The notes under the pieces were generated by a model. It was not told the DNA's origin and searched no databases. It worked only from the letters and a program-made list of their open reading frames with translations. A stretch of 64,000 bases of DNA from contig JARBJD010000028.1 in the NCBI GenBank assembly GCA_033064195.1, forward strand, positions 186,001 through 250,000, written 5' to 3'. The position numbers were made by a program, and so were the translations under genes. Numbering within the stretch: the stretch's first letter is position 1; each line of letters begins with the position of its first letter. Below are positions 60,566 to 64,000 of the stretch, piece after piece. The stretch comes from Blattamonas nauphoetae (lineage: Eukaryota; Preaxostyla; Oxymonadida).

Positions 60566-61075
60566 GCATTGCGTTTGAAGGGGAGGGGAGAGCATTGCGT
60601 TTAAAGGGGAGGGGAGAGCATTGCGTTTGAAGGGGAGGGGAGAGCATTGCGTTTGAAGGGGAGGGGAGAGCATTGCGTTTAAAGGGGAGGGGAGAGCATT
60701 GCGTTTGAAGGGGAGGGGAGAGCATTGCGTTTGAAGGGGAGGGGAGAGCATTGCGTTTGAAGGGGAGGGGAGAGCATTGCGTTTGAAGGGGAGGGGAGAG
60801 CATTGCGTTTAAAGGGGAGGGGAGAGCATTGCGTTTGAAGGGGAGGGGAGAGCATTGCGTTTGAAGGAGAGGGGAGAGCATTGCGTTTGAAGGGGAGGGG
60901 AGAGCATTGCGTTTGAAGGGGAGGGGAGTGCATTGCGTGTGAGGGCGAGGGGAGTGGAAGCCAATTTCGAGCGAGGGGAGCTGAGGCCAATTGAGGGCGA
61001 GGGGGGCTGAGGCCATTTGCGGGCGAGGAGAGTGGAAGCCATCAGCGGGCGAGGGGAGTGGAAGGCCGTGGATGA
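60566..61075. repeat. 26-bp minisatellite
   Basis: About 15 units of 26 bp, each starting gcattgcgttt and ending in ggggaggggaga, run from 60566 to about 60955. Six or so degenerate units continue to about 61075. Units differ mainly at a g/a site (gtttgaag or gtttaaag). Because 26 is not a multiple of 3, three units make a 26-codon period, so several minus-strand frames stay open across the array and read NALPSPLNAMLSPPLQ-type repeats. Confidence 0.9.
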
Positions 61076-61933
61076 CGAGATGGTTGGATTGCTAATGCAA
61101 TCTATACCCCGGGTCATTTTGTCCCCCCTCGTCAAAACAATACATCCCTAATGTCAGTCTTTGCTTCTCTATTGTAAACAAAGTCCATTTCGTCGATACC
61201 TTCTTTTTGAATCAGGTCTGGAACGGCTTGAAATTTAGGGAGAACAAACTTGCAACAGAAGATATTATTGACTTGTGCGACATGCCATTGAGTGAAACAG
61301 TGATGAATTCACTTGATGCCCGTTTGATATTTCGACATAAAGCAAGATTCGAGTGATACGATCGCATGGGTCCATTATTTCCTTTTCACTCGCGATCCAA
61401 GCAAATACACGCTTTTCGAAATGCCAAATCACTCTCAAATGCATCAAACTCCTCCATGTCCCGAATTTCAATTCTTCCTCTTCTTCTGAACAGCTTTGTG
61501 AGAACAAAAGCTTAAAAGTGCTTCATGACGCTCCAGATCTGTTCCTACTCACCATATACAACCGTAACGAACGTTGTCGGCAATTATGATGCCTACTTAG
61601 TCGTGCTGCGTCATTTTTTATGACCTTAATCAATGGGTAATCAGATCTCGAACTGCAATCTCACGATGACAGGATCTGTTGGAATATGGAGGCAGTTTGA
61701 GGAATCACATTTAGAAATGACGTTAACGATGGGTGGATGGACAAGAGACTTGGCTGGGCGGACTCAACAACGAAAACTGCTGGCTGTCCGAGTATCAAGC
61801 AAGATCGGAGCAAATTTCGGACGGATAGCGAACTACCCCTAATCAACTTTTTTGAACCCCAATGAGAACAAAGAGACTACTCTGAGTTGGATACTAAAAG
61901 GCACAAGAAACGGAAGAGGAAATCACACAGCGC

Positions 61934-62218
61934 GTGAACGAACAGAGGAAACAGCTCCAAGCCTGCCACAACAAGACACTTGAAAAGAAATATCACAATG
62001 AATTGCTCGAAGCCTCACAGAAACTCGATAACACAAACGAAAAGGGATATATGCAGCTGGTCCCGCTTACTCAGCTTGAGAACGAAAAAAACACAGAAGG
62101 CGTTCGGAACGATAAAATGAGAGATATTCTTCGCAAAAAGGAGGAGGAGCTAATTGCTCTTCTTCAGAAAGTTCGGGATCTTGATTCCAAAGTCACTGAA
62201 TTTGAAGAGACACAATAG
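61934..62218 (+). other. Lysine/glutamate-rich coiled-coil frame inside the 4.07-kb element
   Basis: This 94-codon frame begins MNEQRKQLQACHNKTLEKK and has heptad-like Leu spacing (ELIALLQKVRDLDSKV). Further lysine-rich short frames follow to about 63,050 (for example EELEHRMEAMQKKNIKAE). No family is recognised. Confidence 0.3.
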
Positions 62219-63322
62219 GAGCGCGAAGATCGAAAGAAAGCTGAAAATTGGGAAGAAGATGAACCAAGAAGCTGCCATCCTACTCCAAGTTCTCGAAGGA
62301 TACATGACAAACACTTTCAGCCATCCATACCTCAACAAGAAGAGAAAAGAGTCGGTCCTGCTCTGGCGCGAAAAGATCAAGCGAGAGAAAGAGCGGAGAA
62401 GAAAGGAATGAACAGAAGACAAAATATTGGCCAAGGAAGAACATGGCGTCGAGGAAGACATCGAACCGGACACACTTGCTGATTCCAAATCTGGCGAAGA
62501 ATCTTCACTGATGAACCTCGACAACGAACCAAGCACAAACACGACTACCAATTTGTTCTTCCTCAGAAAGACAAATACAAAGAGTCAATACCACCTGGTA
62601 ATCAGTTTGGAGGTACTTCCTTCGGCCCAGACTGCGAGGGAAAGGAAGATCTGAAACCGTCTGGGGAGGGATCAACACTGCACCGGAAGACTTTGTCCAT
62701 CATCGATGCGAATCCTCTCTCGCTCTTCACATCATCGGCGCGAGCGAAGAAGGTGTTGTGAACAACAAGCAGCCATCGGCGACCGAGCATCAAACACTGT
62801 GTTGACTGAGGGCACAGAGACATTAGAAGAGTTGGAGCACCGAATGGAGGCGATGCAAAAGAAAAATATCAAAGCAGAAGTGAAAGAAGAGACACGCGAG
62901 ATCAACAAAGTTGCCGACAAGCTAGATGCCATGTATCTGCAATCACAGTCTTTCTGCCACTGTAAGATCCAACAAATCACCCGTATGAGCAAACAAAGCA
63001 AGGCACAGCCCTTGAAGAGGAGCCAGAATTGAACCAGATCGTGATCCAAAATATCGTCGAAAAGATCTTCGAAACTGAGTCAACCAAACTCACAAAGAGG
63101 CTTGCTCGAAACATGAACCATTTTCCCTGTATTCTTTCGGAAGATATTGCGGGGAAACCAATCTTTCTAACGTGAACGCGATCGACCCTTTGAAACAGTT
63201 GTCGTGACTGCCTCATCAATCGCTCTCATTTTACCTTGACACTCTTCTTTTTATCCTTTTACATCTATTCTTCGTCTTTTTCATTCATATAAGACACATT
63301 ATAAGCCAAAATAGAGACAAAA

Positions 63323-63414
63323 AGGTCAGATCTGTGTGTATACCGCAGATCTGTGCCTATACCAACGGACAGATCTGTGTGTATACAAAATCAGATCTGT
63401 CTCTATACTTACCC
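63323..63414 (-). repeat. Right TIR of the 4.07-kb element
   Basis: This is the inverse copy of 59347-59435, again built from spaced cagatctgt and tgtatac motifs. Confidence 0.85.
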
Positions 63415-64000
63415 AGAGGGAATGATCGAGAAGTGAACCAGATAAATGTGGGAGAGATGGAGAGAGTCGGATAATGATTGATGCCTGAATGACAGATTCG
63501 ATGGTCTGATTGTTTTTCGAGCCGTTAGATTCGATGAGAGCTTCGAATGAAGATCTCACTGAATATGTCACAAGATTGCGAATTCCTCGTTGGCGGAAGA
63601 GGGATGGGTGGAGAGAGGGAGGATGAGAAGAGATCAGCAAAGGAAGATGAGCGAGAAGAGGAGAGTCAAAGTGAGAGGGAATGTTCAGCCAGTGCAGAGC
63701 AATCACAGAATCTCGACAATCTCGAAGAACATCCAAGTCTTCTTCATTATCTGCATTGAGTGGAGTGAGATGTTGGAACAGCCACTTCAGAGACACACAA
63801 TCACCGAACGGGGCTGTGGAGGCAACCAAAGAAGGGAGGACATCAAACAACTCAAATCGACCCACTAGTTGTGTCTTCACTGACTGATATGGTTCGATTA
63901 ACTGTCGAACGAGGAGAGGAGGAGGGAAACAAGAAAACAAGTTGAGAACGTCAGCTTCCATTTCGTTACTTAGACTCGCCGTGCTGAACATGACCGCGAG

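Larger units (their letters stand above)
59347..63414. mobile_element. 4.07-kb element with short TIRs and 10-bp target duplication; family not established
   Basis: The element is bounded by direct copies of agagggaatg (59337-59346 and 63415-63424). Its ends are inverted repeats of about 90 bp beginning GGTATGTATAGAGACAGAT and GGGTAAGTATAGAGACAG. A 9-10-bp target duplication is typical of Mutator-like DNA transposons, but no transposase is recognisable in the short interior frames, so the family is open. The interior includes an acidic minus-strand frame, a 26-bp minisatellite and lysine-rich plus-strand frames. It lies within the helical-repeat gene. Confidence 0.75.
50375..64000 (-). repeat. 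Right arm of the large inverted duplication
   Basis: This is the inverse counterpart of 36810-47948 and continues beyond the window. It is longer here because of the 4.07-kb insertion at 59347-63414; the left arm instead has the 1.6-kb insertion at 39732-41351. The inner 1.4 kb (50375-51798) is noncoding and almost identical to the left arm. Confidence 0.9.
58826..64000 (-). pseudogene. Large helical-repeat protein gene, paralogue interrupted by an element (right arm)
   Basis: The gene enters from the right edge. Coding sequence covers 64000 to about 63425, is interrupted by the element at 59347-63414, resumes at 59346, and has a 32-nt intron (59226-59257) before the last exon (59225-58826). 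It is homologous to 34452-37675: NIPSHFDSPLLAHLPLLISS and MFHRLVLTCSDEERMELV are identical in both. The final 50 residues differ because the two copies end in unrelated sequence. Leaving out the element and one 10-bp duplication keeps the host reading frame, so before the insertion this copy was open over the visible part. A helical scaffold role is only inferred from composition. Confidence 0.7.

Noticed and set aside
60441-61016. 191-codon minus-strand Pro/Leu repeat frame
   Set aside because: It is produced by the 26-bp minisatellite, which stays open in several frames at once. Nothing else supports a gene.
59347-63414. Polinton or other virus-like identity for the 4.07-kb element
   Set aside because: No polymerase, integrase, protease or capsid-like sequence is recognisable, and the 10-bp target duplication does not fit the 6-bp duplication of Polintons.
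36810-64000. Inverted duplication as a pure assembly artefact
   Set aside because: The arms differ in sequence outward, carry different insertions and have different stop codons, which a folded copy of one sequence would not.

Overview
This window is nuclear DNA of a unicellular eukaryote. Protein genes carry GT-AG introns, many only about 29-41 nt long. The standard genetic code fits every gene I could splice, and neighbouring genes lie as little as 15 bp apart. The mix of a PAK-family kinase, giant coiled-coil proteins, kinase-SPRY proteins, and beta-helix/transmembrane/pseudokinase surface proteins suggests a metamonad of the Preaxostyla (oxymonad, Blattamonas-like). That assignment is from memory of such proteomes, not from a search.

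Left part (1-23 kb) is ordinary, compact host sequence. It holds the spliced 3' end of a bacterial-type peptidase T, a charged 956-codon protein, a small alanine/glycine-rich protein, a 7-exon PAK kinase with two CRIB-like motifs, a helical 486-aa protein sharing a 167-bp divergent promoter with a 2388-aa coiled-coil protein, a 557-aa membrane protein, and a 1206-aa helical/coiled-coil protein. About 1.4 kb after that (21.7-23.16 kb) I could not resolve.

Middle part (23-34.4 kb): an intact Tc1/mariner/IS630-type transposon with unusually long (about 918 bp), nearly identical terminal inverted repeats sits inside one terminal repeat of a smaller MITE-like element. It is followed by two tandem paralogous kinase-coiled-coil-SPRY genes whose first four coding exons have identical lengths.

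Right part (about 36.8-64 kb) is one very large inverted duplication. The left arm ends at 47,948 and the right arm starts at 50,375, with a 2.4-kb spacer between them. Each arm carries, going outward, a surface pseudokinase-receptor gene and a large helical-repeat gene. The arms are almost identical near the centre and diverge outward with patches of identity, which suggests gene conversion. All copies are damaged or interrupted: a pogo-like DNA transposon and an in-frame stop in the left receptor, an in-frame stop in the right receptor, two apparent breaks in the left helical-repeat gene, and a 4.07-kb element with a 10-bp target duplication in the right one. That last element holds a 26-bp minisatellite. 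The spacer holds a MITE-like hairpin and a mariner transposase remnant.
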